Source of the DNA: Saccoglossus kowalevskii
Taxonomy: Eukaryota; Hemichordata; Enteropneusta; Harrimaniidae
Assembly (NCBI RefSeq): GCF_000003605.2
Contig: NW_003131853.1
Location: 1,052,140 to 1,115,941 of the forward strand
Direction: 5' to 3'
DNA length: 63,802 bases
The position numbers were made by a program, and so were the translations under genes. This document shows, one piece after another, positions 49,708 through 61,693 of the stretch; position 1 is the first letter of the stretch, and each line of letters starts with the position of its first letter. A model generated the notes under the pieces. The model searched no databases. It was given only the letters and a program-made list of their open reading frames with translations, and had not been told where the DNA came from.

Positions 49708-52700
49708 GTAAAGTGGAGCATCATACCGTAGAATAGTCGTTAAATGATAGCGTGCTACTCACTGCTAAAATTACACAGAATCGCACAGTTTCTGTAATGT
49801 TGTTCAAAAGGTTATGTTTGTTTCTATCATGTGAAACGAAAGCATACTATGTCTTATTTGAGGCAAAAGTCGTATTGTCTCATGTCATGTTTGTTTTTGT
49901 TTTTATTTTTATCGTGTGAATCCAACGTGTTACGTTTGTCTCATGTTAAGCAGACGTTTTTCTTATGGGTTTCTCGTGTCCACGTCAATTCATACCGCGA
50001 ATCATATAATGCGAATCTGACGAATGGCTCACTGTTTAACCATAACTGTGTTTTTTTTATATTCTCTATTTTAATATTCAGCCCCTATCGTTCAACTGAC
50101 ACTATATGGTATAATGTTTTTAGGGAGCAATAATATGTTCTCGTTTTGTATTAATTTAAGCTGTACTGCGGGCGACCATACTTGTCTGTCTAATGGTGGT
50201 AATTTATAATACATAGGTAAGGAAAAAAATCACAAATCGTTATGAACAGGAGGGCTTGATTCACGCATAGAATTGTTCTGTTTTATTTTATTTTGCAATA
50301 TTGGTTTTAATGTGTTGCATGCAGACAATTTTGAAAATCTACACTTTTACTTGCAGTTACTTACTGACGACTGTTGATATAATATCGAATCTAGGTGACA
50401 TATTTGTGATTGTATATTAAACGTATTTGTATTGTATATCTTACGTGTAATTTTCTTTACTATACTAATAAATCCGTAACTTTAACCACAGTTTAACCTG
50501 GTCATATTGAATTATATATTTGTATACGTAAAATATAATTATAATATGGCCCTATATCGCTGACTGACAACTTGATACATATACATATAATTTTTTTTAT
50601 CTTGGTGTGCGAACAATCGGTTTTTGTAAGCTGGGCACATCCGCAAAACAAAGATTTCGAGAAAATGCAAATGTTTTCTAAGTTATACATTACGCAAAAT
50701 TAAGGTTGAATTCGATCGCAGTCGATATTTATTATATAGTAATAGACAGAGCGTATCGTTTATAAATTTCGAATGTCAGCTCATAAACTGTGTATTAAAA
50801 CTAACAGGTGGTTACACAACGACTGTGTTGATCAAATATGTCACCCGCTTTCGTTATTTACTTTGTTCCATGTATGATAATTACTAATACGTCAGACTGT
50901 AATATAACTCATGGCTTGGTATATCAATTTACCTACATATATTAAAGTTACACTTGAACACTTCTGAACAGTTGTTGGTAGTTGGATTCACTGTGTACAG
51001 GATTACAGAAAGTTGTAGACGCAGTTATATATAAGAGTTTAGTTACTTCATGAACACTGGAGAAGAGTACTGGTATTTGTATATATGATTACTATTAGGT
51101 TTGTTTTATTTTTATTTTTTCCATCGTCCAGACACGGGTGAAGCTGGCGGGTCTGTGACATTTCTTCGAATGCCGATTTTGAAACATATCTTGTTATTTA
51201 GCACACCTGATCGCACGTCGGAAATTTGGCGAAAAGTATCGTGTAATGCTATATATTTATTTTAGAACGACGAAATCTGGTGAAATGTTTTACTAATAGT
51301 ATTGGTTTTAATCATAACACAGACGCAATAATGTAATTTTGATATATATATATTATTATAATCCCGAGAACAGTAACAAGTCGGCTGTGAGTTTCTCGTC
51401 TCAATTTATGTTATATTTTCAAATACGTGTATTTTATTCACACAGCCCCTGGAAAAAAACCCGGTGGGGTCAACCTTTTTAGTGGTATGACAATAGTTTG
51501 AAAAATGCATAATATCATTACTTGTTCGCACAAGTGGGGAGTGGATATTAAATGGGCGTTATCCAGTGCTACAACACAGAACTTTGTCGAAATTCTGAAT
51601 AAATAAATACGCCTTACCTGTCATTTCATACGGAAAATTGAGTCGAGTATTGTCCGAAGCAGTCTAGGCTCCAAATTTCGGTGATTTTAGTCACGGCTGT
51701 GGCTGATCAACTCCATGTTGGTTTTCACATTACAAGTATTCACCCTGCCCGCATGCCATTGTATGTATGCTTGTCCATTTTTAGACTATTTATCATGATA
51801 ATATAATTGATCATTAGCACTCCTGTGTAAAATATCCCCGCAAAATAATGGTTCACCCACGAAAACAAAGGGCTTAAATATGAATACGTACAAGGGCGAG
51901 AAAATAACAGACCTTGTTTCTCAGTCAGAACACTCGAATAAAATCAGTTACTATTGTTTTAATAATAAATATAATAACAATAAATATTCAATTAATATAT
52001 ACCAGGGTAAATACTGGCATTGATGCCTGGGAATGAAGGTAAATCGTGTTTACGCTGCACTCTGATTGGAAGCCTGCCAAAAAAGTGAATGAATTGATTA
52101 AAGGGACACATTCGGCAACATAAAGTTGAAGTTCACAATTATGCTCATTTCACGTTGTGTACATTCAGATGTAATAATCGGCGATGACAATGATGAATCG
52201 TATAGGATAAAGCCCGAGTATGTGGACTCTGGGATTTAAGTTCCAACCCATGATAAAATGTCGAGGTTGTCTATTTTTCCGACTCAATCTTCATCAGCTC
52301 CCGAATTAGCACTGACTTATGGAAAATAAACAAGTAGTTATGTTTCATCAATGACAATGATAAGTGAACAGGTCGCATCGTCGGAGATTTAAAATCCTAC
52401 GATCTTTAGTATGTGCGACTGTTAGGCTAAACTACAATGCGTTTCCTTTACATGTAATACGACTTTTCAGTTGTCTATGTCGCTGAAAGGCTGACAATAT
52501 TATCCAATCAAACTCACAAATGAAGCAATTAATGTCAGACGTGTTGCTAATGGACATATTGAGGAAATTATTTTGATCCGGGAATTTGGAGACAATGGAT
52601 GCATGCATAATAATAATAATGCATCAATCATAGACACGATAGAGGAAACAAATATTATTATAGATACTGTCACCAACAACAATTATAAACCTAACAACCA

Positions 52701-53099
52701 CTGTAAACCGAAAGTTCGAGAGTAAATTCGAGAGTCGGTGGAAAACGCGACGTTTTGTAGCAATAACTAAAAAATCTAGTGTTCCGCGACAGGAAATGTT
52801 GTCTTCTTAAATGCCATAAAATGCTGGCATCGCGAAAATGTTTAGCAGTGAAAATTAAACGGTTTATTATTTTATGTCGATTACAAATTTCATCTAGGTG
52901 TAAATTGCTAATGAATTCACGGACAGTGTAATCTTGATATAGCATGATGAAATCTTAATGACAGTTGTACAATTATCATTACAAAGCCCATATTATCGAC
53001 ACCGGATGATGATGCACTGAAAAACGTGAAAGCTTTGCACGCTCGGTTCATGCACTGTAACGTGGAAATCGTAAGCCGTCTTTGATGACCTCATTTATG
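49708..53099. other. Intergenic, no recognisable gene
   Basis: AT-rich. Around 49420-49960 a loose phrase GTGTTATGTTTGTCTCATGT recurs several times with heavy drift on both sides of the palindrome. Nothing coding is supported. Confidence 0.55.
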
Positions 53100-53480
53100 T
53101 ATTTATTTTAAATTAATCATCGCATTCTGGTGCAATTTGGTACATGGGTGCCTGGGACATTGCTTAGATCTAATTAGTTTTGAACTGAAACCATACATAT
53201 TAATTACCTAATTGGTATAATAATTAACCAGTTTTTCACCTTTATCTAAAAAAAAACATTTGCATTGTAATGATACTAATTATATAAATGCATGGGAACA
53301 ATTCTGCAGATCTAATTATAGTTTTGGATTGAAACTCAATCATACTAATTGCAAAATTGTCACATTTCATTGAAATGTGGTGAATAGATGTTCTGGGGTA
53401 ATTCATAGACGGGATTAGTTTAATGACGAAAAACATTCATATTAACTAATTTTTATTAGCCAATTTCTGATATTTCAAAT
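53100..53480. repeat. Family R degenerate tandem repeat, inverse orientation
   Basis: Two to three drifting units with TTTTGAACTGAAACCATACA and TATTAATTACCTAATTGGT, which match the reverse complement of the 35640-36450 repeat. Confidence 0.5.
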
Positions 53481-53679
53481 AATCAGATTTAAATTGAACT
53501 TTTAGTAGAAGCGATCTGGAATAAATCAGACTGTAATCAAACACATTGTTTCCATGTTGTACAAATTACAGACAAATATTAGTCGCCAAGCTTGCTTTAA
53601 AGGTTAATCCTCAATTTTGAATTAATTTTAAATATACCTACAAACGTTCCGCCGAACTTAGTACGATGTGTGATATGGT

Positions 53680-54545
53680 TATTAAACCCATCGTGCGACG
53701 TCAAAACAGATAAGAATGTCCTTAACAATAATTTCACTCATGAACTAAAAGAGTTGCAACACAACGCGTTAAATAATACCGACATTATTCCTGGAGAGCC
53801 AAAAAAAAGACTAATAAAAAACAAAGAAACGGCGGAAGAGGAAGTATTCAATGAAATTATTAAATATGGTTAACCCTTCCTCGTAGAGGCAGTACACAAA
53901 ATCTTTAATATTATCTACAAATTTAACGATTTCCCAGTATTACGGAGTTCAGGTTTAATAGTGTCGATTTTAAACAAAAGGCAAACATATAGAGAATATA
54001 GCAAATTATCTTTTTTCCGTATATTCTTGTGTAATTATGAAAATTATTTATGGGTGCATAGGGAATATATTTTGTTATGAATTATTCTTAATATAAATTT
54101 CTGAATTATCTTGTCAAAACAAGTTTTTTTTTCAGGTTTTATTTATTTAAAGACAAATGAATAAACACTGCTACAGTAACCGATTAATGGACACATCAAA
54201 CAAACTGGTAAAGGAAGCAGCGTTATCAAACATACAATTAAATAGTAAATGGTATTTCGTAATAACAATTAACAGAAAAAGTAGTAAAAATATTCATCAT
54301 TCATTGGAAAAAAGAAATAAATCAGGCAACACCGAAACTATCAAACCAAGGAAAAACAAACCGAGGTTCCATTTATGTAACCACGACCTCCAAATCGGCA
54401 CAAGGAGACATACTAATAAAAAAAAAACGAAATTACCAAAAAAAAAAAAAAATCTGCAATCTTTGCTCAAAGGTTGAAGTAAAAGACGAATACCATTTTA
54501 TACCAACATGCCCTTTTTACAGCGATCAAGGAAAGAGATTATATG
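53680..54545 (+). pseudogene. Degenerate non-LTR retroelement tail (zinc-binding region)
   Basis: The frame around 54370-54545 contains FHLCNHDLQIGTRRHT and then, after a poly-A run that shifts the frame, ICNLCSKVEVKDEYHF and CPFYSD. This C-x2-C...H...C pattern is typical of the region after the reverse transcriptase domain in animal LINE-type ORF2. The upstream frame at 53670-53873 is probably part of it. It is broken by stops, a frameshift and missing 5' sequence. Confidence 0.65.
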
Positions 54546-56935
54546 AGGATGCCGGTAAGAAAATAATTTGACAGTAGAAAACAAATTTATAATAATAATG
54601 GAAAACATTGCAATGAATATTGCATTGGCCAAATTTATAAAAACAACAACTTGATCATGAAACAGCAACACATTTTGTCGTCGTAGCGTAACCATCATTT
54701 CATTTTAAACATTGCCGTATAATACGAGCGCAAGCACCCCTTGTAATTTGTGAATGTAATTTTTATGACGCATAGCTGCAATACGAGAGTGTCGGTACGC
54801 CATTCTCGTAGTACATTGCAGTTACACTAAACACTGAATAGACAAAATGCACACTGTAGTAGGGTTCAAGTTGATTGACCTCTGCATTGTGATTATTAAC
54901 ATTTAGCAATTTAATGTAAATTTCATTTATTTATTTCATGTAATCAATAAATCACATCACTTCTACTCATATCATTTGATATAGATGGTATTATTGTTTA
55001 AATCACAAGTCATGGACATTATCCGGATAATGATAGATACTAGTGCTACCCGGCCAAACAACTAAACCAATATTGTGTTTGCGATGTAGGCGAATAAAGT
55101 GTGTTTCGTGAATGTTGGAAGAACATCTACGATATAGCCATATGTTACCTTGTATTCTAATTTGCCAAGACTAAATCAGTTCTCTGCAAAGTATTTAATC
55201 AAATCATGCGCGATCGCTTTTAATTAATTTAGCATTTGGAACTTCACACGTATTTTAGTTGATAAAGTTGGCAAGTTGGAACTGCCTACTAGTAAATGAA
55301 AGTGCTCGGAAGAAAGTCCTTACTACAGTATATGTTAATTTATCAAAATTCAGATGAAATGTAATGCTAGTTCACTTGTAATTGCATGTTTTATGTATTA
55401 TCCTCTGGCATCTATATAGAGATCGTCTAAAACGTAACATACATAGGTATCACGTTGTTACACATTTAAGTTATTCAAGTCCATTGCATTATACTAGTTT
55501 CAATATTTTCAGTAGTTGCAGTTGTCCTTAGTTTTGAGTGATTGATATTCTGCATTAAAATAATTTAAATGATGCAACTACTGAATTTACAAATGACACA
55601 TTTTCTATATTTGGGTACATTACGTAATATATTACGTGTCGAACAGGACTGTACACCCTGCATTACAGTAAATAGTCATCGGTATTTACTCAACTCACTA
55701 CAATTAACGTGCGATACAAATACTAGTACTATATCAAATGCATGCGTGTTTTAATATCGGTAAATCCTGTATCATCACGTGTGTCACTATGGGGGTAATA
55801 CGACAACACTATAAAGTGAGTGTGAAGTGGGTAATCTGGACATATTTATAAATTGAATTCATTTGCATACATGTTCCATTCACTAACAAGTTGCACATAT
55901 TCTTCATGTTTGTGATTGTTTCTGTTCTTGCGTTAATCTCATGTTTAATTGTTGTATACCAGTGTTGATGCGCGGAGTGTGGACATTTTTTCACTTCTAT
56001 GCGTCAGCGGCGCTGTTTCAATCCATGTAATAATAAGGTACGGATCGTAGAGGGCGTTTCAAAACTCAATGATGTTGTCTACGCTATCCAAATTTATTTG
56101 CATGTTATTTGTCATAATAGATTAAAATCTCATGCGCAGCTCATTAAACTTTTTTGAAAACAAGAAAATGGGACACCCCACATAGATTTAAGGTAGAAGC
56201 CTACTCATAAATAAAAAAACACAGAATTTATTCATTTTTCAATAAATTGTATTCCAGGCAATATAAGGATATTGAGTTAAAAAGAGTTAGGGATCACCAG
56301 TTTAATTTTCAGGAAAATGATGGTTGAATTCTAGTGGATATGGCCATATTGACAGTATTATAACAATTTTACCATAGGTTCCTATGGCAGAAATATTATG
56401 CCATATCTCAAATTGTAGGCTGGTGACATTATATATTATAAAAATTATATATTGTGAATGATGAGGTACTTTTTGTTGTCCTCAATTATTTCACAAATCT
56501 GGGTTTTAAAAAGTGCCAAAAAATGCAATTTTTCTTTTAATAGTGTGCTCTATGGAATTGTTTTTAAAACAGATCTGGTCATGCAAATATGATGGTCCAT
56601 TACTATGGCTATGGTATATATGGTATAAATTTGCATACTGAAATTGTGACAGGTGGACCAGAGACTCGAGATCTGCATGATTATTCAAGATCTAAGATTT
56701 TTTTTTTCTCAGCATGGCAAATCTGAGCCAGGGTTTCATCTAGAGACAACAAGTCAGATAGAAAAAAGGAAATTTAGTGTATATAAAGTTTAGCAACAAA
56801 GCATTCTGATTGGTCAACAGCACCAAGTTTTAAGTGACACAGAATAAAATTTTGATATACTTACTAAAAATGGGAACACAGTTCATGCAAGTTACATGTA
56901 CATTACATATACGAAAACCTTTATTTTAAAGCGGG
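54546..56935. other. Intergenic, no recognisable gene
   Basis: Only short frames, none resembling a known family; no conspicuous repeat. Confidence 0.55.
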
Positions 56936-57054
56936 AGGGTCATCACCTGCGCATGCGTGGGAATCGAGTCCCAAGCAATAACACACGCAAAAAACGCAAA
57001 GGGTCATTGGTAAACAATGATACGCTACGACAAGCAGACTTCTCCCCTGCTTAA
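56936..57054. mobile_element. TTAA-type MITE, family B copy 2
   Basis: TTAAAGCGGGAGGGTCATCA then CCTGCGCATGCGTGGGAATC at the left, CTTCTCCCCTGCTTAA at the right; TTAA at both borders. Confidence 0.75.
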
Positions 57055-58464
57055 TACTTTATATTATATTGGTTGGAGAGGACGTGTGACGTCAACACAC
57101 AGACTTCAATGGGCCAAATTGCAATTAGACTATTCTGGTTCTGGAATTAATGACCTGAATTTTTAGCACTAAAATGCTCGTTTTTGCAACATTGTGAATT
57201 GAATCATGAAACAAATGCACTTGTACCTAACCATGCATGCAGGTTTGAATTCAATTGGCCTAGGAATGTCTTGGATACAGGTGTGGATGCACTGAATTGA
57301 AACAAGTCCTCATTTTCAAATTATGTCCCAGTAGGGACTAATAAAGACACAGGTGACATTTGGTAACATGACCTATATTATAAAGGGGCTGAAATTTAGG
57401 TGAATAAAGGAATGTAGAATAACAGATTAAATGTTTAATTGTCAACATTCATATTTGAATCAATTGTAGTTTGAGATTGCATTTTGCAGACATAATGCAA
57501 GTAATTAAATAATAAAATGAGTTCACAGATTTATTATACACTGAACTCTCTCACTCAAGACTAAAACAAACTTTACTCAATATTCACAATTCCATGAAGC
57601 AAGGTGGTGGCAATTTGAGCAAAATTGGTACAAGTTTTCCAGAAAATTGAAAATTGTCATCTGTTTCATGCAGTGATCCATTTAAGCCTTGTTTTTAGTC
57701 AACTTAATTGCTCAGAGACTTAGCTTAGTGTCATCTGTTAATATCAACAATAATATTTAATTTTTCCCAGAGAAAATAAAGTTAAATTTATTTCTAAAAT
57801 CAGAAATAAGAGGCACTTGTATACTTTTCCATTAAAAACCAACACAGAAATGCGATACCATAATTGTTCTATTACTAGTAAATATTCTGTTGTAAATTAC
57901 AGAGATGTTTCTATGGTCAAAATAAGGAATATTTTAATGATTCAGTATACAACAAATGTGATTTGGGGTTTATATGCTCTATTAAAAATGTGCTTTCAAT
58001 AGAGCTAATACGTTACCATAAGTTGTCACATGCATACAAATAACTGGTATCACAGGCCGGAATCCCCTAATGTTCCACGTTAGAAGAAATTTATCAAAGC
58101 AGCCAAGTAGTGTTTACCTTTGCACATTCTCCCTTTTTTATTGAATGACTTTCTTTAAAAGCATCATATTTTTATCCTGTGGTCTATGTCTCTGCTGTCA
58201 ATAGCACTTATAGGTGTAAAGCATGCTGATCCTGCTGAGCCGTTTAAATTACATAAGAGTACATACCCGGTAATATCATTGCAGCTATATGAACACCTTG
58301 AGATATGCCCATATCCAAAGAGTAAATTATATGGTTGTCCATATACATGTAGTTTTTTTTTTAATTACAATATCCAGACTAGTTTTACAACTCATTTTTA
58401 CTGAATTCTGAGAATCTTTTATATACACTTCAGAACAAATTGTAGGTTTGACAACCGAATGGAT
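57055..58464. other. Intergenic, downstream of PGLS
   Basis: No gene recognised. It probably includes the PGLS 3'UTR next to 58465. Confidence 0.55.
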
Positions 58465-58584
58465 TTAGTATTTAGCTTTCAATCCAGCAGCCGCAGCTGT
58501 ATCCAGAAACCAATGCAGCTCACCATTTGTTGGTTTTACCCTAGCAGCAGGTAGAGGAGCAGAATCATTTCCTTCAAGGACTTT
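58465..58584 (-). CDS. PGLS: PGLS exon 4
   Basis: 39 codons plus [22 protein letters not shown] matches the family's C-terminal L.pAa.v.p..g...wflD. Acceptor AAATTTTTCAG. Confidence 0.95.
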   Translation of the reverse strand, partial: KVLEGNDSAPLPAARVKPTNGELHWFLDTAAAAGLKAKY

Positions 58585-61500
58585 CTGAAAAATTTAAATG
58601 GATAAAAATGTATTAGGGTTCTCATCATCATAGATTATCAATTACACCAAAAAGAGAAAATTTGAAAAAAAAAAAGATCAATACAATTATTTTAAAATTT
58701 CATATAATTTGAGTTCGCGAATTCCTTTCACAACTAACTGTCTACACATCATATGCATACTCCTTTTCTAGCGACTATTTTTGATGTTTTGTAAAAGTAA
58801 ACATTTTATCTGTGAATCTACTAGACATGGACATTAACACATTTGAACATTACAATCTCCCACTCTCCCCCATTAATTATACCTGTAAAATATCTGCTTT
58901 ACCAGCACCTGTTGATACAAACATAGCACATCTCGTAGCATTGATAACAGGAAACGATAATGTAACTCGACACGGTGGAGGTTTTGGTGAATCACTAATC
59001 GGGGCAACTGCGACTTCAGTTTCCTGTGAAGAAACAAAACTACAAATTTAGACATTACAGACCAAAATTTGAACTATTGCAGACAAAATCATAATTGAGG
59101 TAAACGTCCTCAATTAAAAACACCTAATTCTTTTTGTCCTATCAGAATGCTCCACTGCAGAACTACACTTGTTTTTTCCCGAATTTTCCTGGAACTTTTA
59201 TACACCTTTGTTCTCATAAATTGTCCAGGACTTTTATACAGATCAGTAGACATCAAAAATGAAACATCGCCCAAGTTTTACTGTACTAAGGAGAAACCAC
59301 AAAGGTTGTGTTTAAACTCGAATCTCGCACAACGGTAGATCTGATAGACATGCTGCTCATTGATTTATCAGGAACTTTATGACAATCAATGGCTTTTGGG
59401 CTATTTATTCATTCTATAAGTTTTTGTATAAGATCATAAATATTCATAAATTGATCATTATGCAGGACTAGTGTATACGGCCCAACTGCCTTAATTTCAG
59501 TATGCAAATGTACGGGAACAATAACTGCAAATTCTAAAACTAGAGGCGAAGATAGAGTACCGGGTACTTTACAGTAGCAGATCCAAATGGCATGACACAT
59601 GCAAATGACACTTTATCACTGAATTCAATCAGTTTGCTCCTTTCAGAAGATACTACACATCTATTGCTGTGGTTATACACGTGGAAGTGAAATAAATCAA
59701 TTGCAGATCAATCAATCAGAGAAATTTCCTTTAGAAGCACCAGTACATTGGTTGGTTTATATAGACCGTGCATATTTAATTCAAAATTTGGAAGTGAATA
59801 AAATTGCACAACGAAAGTGATGCTTTTAATTAGGAATGTTATGTAGGTATTTATTTATTTATTGACCTTACCTGTAGTAATTTATGGCCAGGAAACAAGG
59901 AACATGTATGTCCATCAGGTCCCATACCTAATATCAACAAGTCAAACACAGGAAGATTGTTTTCTTTTGGAACCTTATCCACCTTCTTTGCATAATCTTT
60001 TGCTGCATCTTCAACGCTCAATGATGGATCAATGGGGAAAATATTTTCTGATGGAATGTTCACTTTATTGAACATGTTTTTCTGTCAAAATAATTAAATC
60101 AAAATAATCACACTTTTACTAAAAGTAAAACACTACAATGTAACAAATATAAAAATATTGTCATTTTCTTTATTTTTAGATATTTGATATATCATGTTAC
60201 TAGGATGAAGAAAATTAAATAAAAATATTGGGTCACTGTTCTCTGAGAAAATCAATTGATAAACAGTGAAAATAGCATGTTTTGTCTTTTGCGCATTTTA
60301 CCATTGTTTCCTATTGCAAGGTTAGAGCTCAACATCTTAAAATTTTGTTCTGTGACATATTGTGAAAAAAATATATATATAGTGTCTTACAAGGAGCTTT
60401 TTAATATCTAGCAGTATTAATAAATTTACAATATTATTAGTGTGATTTTAACGAGGAAATGTGTTTTCATTGTGATTTTTGGAAACCACTGCTAAAATAG
60501 TATTTTATGTGTATTGTTTTTTTCCAAAATCAAATTGACAGTGAACCCAGAAAAATCACATATTGCTGACTAAAACGAATAATTGTAGACAGACTTTGAC
60601 ATCAAATTTTGACACATATTGGTACTACTATATGCGCTAAAATATGCACACATGTAATAAACTTGTGCAAGTAGCATTCTACCTTTTAAAGAGTGATTAA
60701 ATATACATATAGGCATTCCAGTGATAAGTTTTGAGGTTGGCCATTAGAAACTCTGAGGTGGAAGATAGTAGATGAAGTTAGATTGGAGCTAGATAGCCCA
60801 GGCATTTTGCTTTCACTTTCAGTGATTGGCTGATAAATACAACATACTGATCTGTATACTAACTTGTCAAACAATGAATGACAGCTATAACATTTCCAGG
60901 TGATATATTAGATGATATATGCCTTAATTACGATCATCCCATTCTTCATGACATTGCAATAAATGCCATGGTTAATGAGCAGTCACTGCCATAGTTACCA
61001 GTAGCCGCGGTTCCGTAGCTCTTTGGTGCGACCTACAATCGAATTTCGCCCTAACAATTTCATTTGGACGTCTTTTTTTAATTTTGTTGTTCTGGGCCGG
61101 GCAGAGTCAGTCACGTAAACAATGCGGTCGGCAACATAGGGCTATGATTCCACAGCTAAGTTACCAGCAGATCAATACTCGTGTACTCGGGTATTTCTCA
61201 GGATTATGTTTCTGTAACAAAAAATGTTTTGCCTTCTTCTATCAAATGTGTGCAGTTTTTTTATAGCTTTTTTTGTCATTGTGCCTGTATGATTATTTTT
61301 TCTCTACAAAACCCCACCTCCAAGATTTCTAATGGTCAACCCGCTACATCATGATGTCATCAATCACAGATTACCATTATTCCATACTCGAACCATCCCC
61401 CCGGACATGAAAACTTACTTTAAAAAACTTGTATGTACTGTCCTCGTGGTCAAATGGCACTAGACGTTCGTCGCAAAAAAATACTTTCCATTTCGTCCAG

Positions 61501-61682
61501 TCAATATTTTCTAAACCGGGCATGCCAGTGCTTAAAATTTTAGCCACACTACCACCGGACACGCCCACGTTAAATTGACCACGCGATTCAATTGCATGTC
61601 TGCTTTTATCCGCTACGAAGGCGCACACTTGCGATGGAATGTCCTTCTCGTCAAGAATATGCACTTTTCTTTCAGATGGCAT
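58465..61682 (-). CDS. PGLS: 6-phosphogluconolactonase
   Basis: Four exons (61419-61682, 59872-60081, 58883-59023, 58465-58584), all joined in phase 0, giving 244 residues (human PGLS is 258). The enzyme hydrolyses 6-phosphogluconolactone to 6-phosphogluconate, step two of the cytosolic pentose phosphate pathway. Signatures: GVSGGS at 40-45, [17 protein letters not shown] near 69-85, [20 protein letters not shown] at 134-153, and [16 protein letters not shown] in exon 3. The ATG at 61682 is the first in frame; upstream codons lead only to GTG. An acceptor (CATCTATTTCAG) ends 11 nt before the ATG, so a noncoding first exon lies upstream. No abnormal residues seen. Confidence 0.96.
58883..59023 (-). 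CDS. PGLS: PGLS exon 3
   Basis: 47 codons; [20 protein letters not shown] and [14 protein letters not shown]. Acceptor TTCTTCACAG, donor TTACAG|GTATAA. Confidence 0.95.
59872..60081 (-). CDS. PGLS: PGLS exon 2
   Basis: 70 codons; acceptor TTTTGACAG, donor CTACAG|GTAAGG. Carries [15 protein letters not shown] with the catalytic-site histidine. Confidence 0.96.
61419..61682 (-). CDS. PGLS: PGLS exon 1
   Basis: 88 codons from [10 protein letters not shown] to STYKFFK; donor TTTAAA|GTAAGT. Carries the phosphate-binding GVSGGS and the DERLVP strand. The exon itself probably extends to 61693. Confidence 0.95.
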
Positions 61683-61693
61683 GTTTGAACTAT

